In this document: positions 63,154-64,000 of the stretch, one piece after another | Layout: each line of letters starts with the position of its first letter | How positions within the stretch are numbered: position 1 is the first letter of the stretch | Assembly (NCBI RefSeq): GCF_001270265.1 | Contig: NZ_LGAP01000029.1 | Location: 1 to 64,000 of the forward strand | Length of the DNA stretch: 64,000 nt | Reading direction: 5' to 3' | From: Ensifer adhaerens | Lineage (GTDB): Bacteria; Pseudomonadota; Alphaproteobacteria; Rhizobiales; Rhizobiaceae | Translations under genes and position numbers: made by a program | Notes under the pieces: model-generated | Database searches by the model: none | What the model saw: the letters and a program-made list of their open reading frames with translations, nothing else | What the model was told of the DNA's origin: nothing

Positions 63154-64000
63154 CTACGCAGACGATTCGTCCGCAAGTTCCACAACAAGGCCGTCGGACG
63201 CGATCGTCAAGGCACCAGCCCAGCTTTTGCGCGTGGCCGCGGTCCAATGAGCCTCTGTGATTTCCGGATCGTCGGCCGGAATGAGATGATGCAGGACCAG
63301 CCGCCCGACGCCGGCGGCCGTGGCAATCGCGCCGGCTTCTTCGGCAAAGCTGTGGCTCGCAAGCAGGTGTTCCCTCAGCCGGGCACCATTGCCGGTGCGC
63401 GCCACCAGGCGGTCAACGCCCTCTGCCAGCATCGCCTCATGCACGAGAATGTCGGCACCTCCAGCAAAATCGGCGAGCGGCGGGAAATAGGCAGTGTCGG
63501 CCGAAAACACCACGCTCGCCTCCGCATGGTCGAACCGCAGCGCGAAACAATCGGTCACCGGCGGATGATCGACGCGCAGCGCGGATACGGTCAGGCCGTT
63601 TTCGGACAGAACTTCGCCCTCGCCAAATTCGACGATATCGACGAGTTCACGCAGATCGGGCCGGCCCTCGTCGATGATGCGGATATCGATGTCGAATTTC
63701 ATCGCCTGCAGAAAACCGTGCCAGTAGTCGCGTGTCCCCGGCGGGCCGAAGACGCGCACAACGGTGGCAAGACCCGCGGTCCAGGCCGTGTGGATCAGCG
63801 GCCCGAGCTCGAGCACGTGATCGGAATGCAGATGGGTGATGAAGACCAGATCCAACGCCTTGAGGCTGACGCCGGCGTCGGTGAGCCCCCGGGTGACACC
63901 GAGGCCGGCGTCGACGACGATCGGGCGACCACCGATCTGAAGCAGGGACGAGGTCGGCGAAGGGCCGCCCGGACGGATTGCCGGACCACCCTTGCTGCCG
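63154..64000 (-). CDS. MBL-fold metallohydrolase, 5' end beyond the window
   Basis: At least 281 residues of a metallo-beta-lactamase-fold protein; the start lies past 64000. The zinc motif THLHSDH, a downstream SADTAYFPPL (third ligand region), LVHEAML and LHHLIPADD are all present, placing it near RNase Z/arylsulphatase-like MBL hydrolases. An ATG at 63855 is internal, since conserved strand RPIVVDAGLGVT lies upstream of it. It ends 12 bp before the FAA hydrolase start and may share its transcript. Confidence 0.85.
   Translation of the reverse strand, partial: GSKGGPAIRPGGPSPTSSLLQIGGRPIVVDAGLGVTRGLTDAGVSLKALDLVFITHLHSDHVLELGPLIHTAWTAGLATVVRVFGPPGTRDYWHGFLQAMKFDIDIRIIDEGRPDLRELVDIVEFGEGEVLSENGLTVSALRVDHPPVTDCFALRFDHAEASVVFSADTAYFPPLADFAGGADILVHEAMLAEGVDRLVARTGNGARLREHLLASHSFAEEAGAIATAAGVGRLVLHHLIPADDPEITEAHWTAATRKSWAGALTIASDGLVVELADESSA

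Overview
This is a GC-rich chromosomal window from an alphaproteobacterium of the Rhizobiaceae, most likely Sinorhizobium/Ensifer. The grounds are the CobF-to-CobM corrin proteins, whose sequences look close to those I remember from 'Pseudomonas denitrificans' SC510 (an Ensifer relative), a fused PhaAB-type Mrp antiporter, RIME-like and other rhizobial hairpin repeats in many intergenic gaps, and a gene order (metNIQ, xylAB, emrAB, gltX-lysS, pha, cob, mod, bkd, maiA-fah) resembling what I recall of the S. meliloti chromosome. Synteny and species are recollection, not a search result.

Layout. 1-0.4 kb: tail of an IS110-family transposase and repeats. 0.4-3.5 kb: a GFA-type zinc protein and the methionine ABC transporter metN-metI-metQ. 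3.8-5.6 kb: a TerC-like membrane protein and an NAD-dependent epimerase. 5.6-14.6 kb: sugar catabolism (GH1 glycosidase, Gfo/Idh oxidoreductase, TIM-barrel isomerase, xylA, xylB, a LacI regulator with a strong operator palindrome). 14.6-21.4 kb: Tat-exported phosphoesterase, emrAB efflux pump with divergent TetR repressor and paired operators, AraC-GyrI regulator, second TerC protein. 21.7-25.9 kb: VOC protein, ArsR regulator, gltX-lysS. 26-34.2 kb: two unrecognised envelope proteins, nucleoside hydrolase, MBL exonuclease plus ATP-dependent DNA ligase, DUF3008 protein, CHASE-PAS-GGDEF-EAL protein.

34.4-40.4 kb: six-gene pha (Mrp) cation/proton antiporter operon, ending 2 bp from the convergent cob cluster. 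40.4-47.8 kb: aerobic corrin-ring genes cobF-G-H-I-J-L-M on the minus strand with cobK inserted on the plus strand. Then ung, the molybdate system modABC with two ModE-like palindromes and convergent modE, an FAD oxidoreductase, the branched-chain 2-oxoacid dehydrogenase operon (E1 alpha, E1 beta, E2, E3), thiolase, purU, and the end of tyrosine catabolism (maiA, FAA hydrolase), finishing in a 5'-truncated MBL hydrolase.

Most of the window is core metabolism and transport. I found no CRISPR array, rRNA, tRNA, prophage or defence system, and no convincing new multi-gene system. The points most worth a second look are local: the start codon of phaAB, hairpin repeats inside the cob and mod clusters, the doubly overlapped antisense cobK, unusually clean operator palindromes, and a DNA ligase/exonuclease pair without its usual helicase and phosphoesterase partners.
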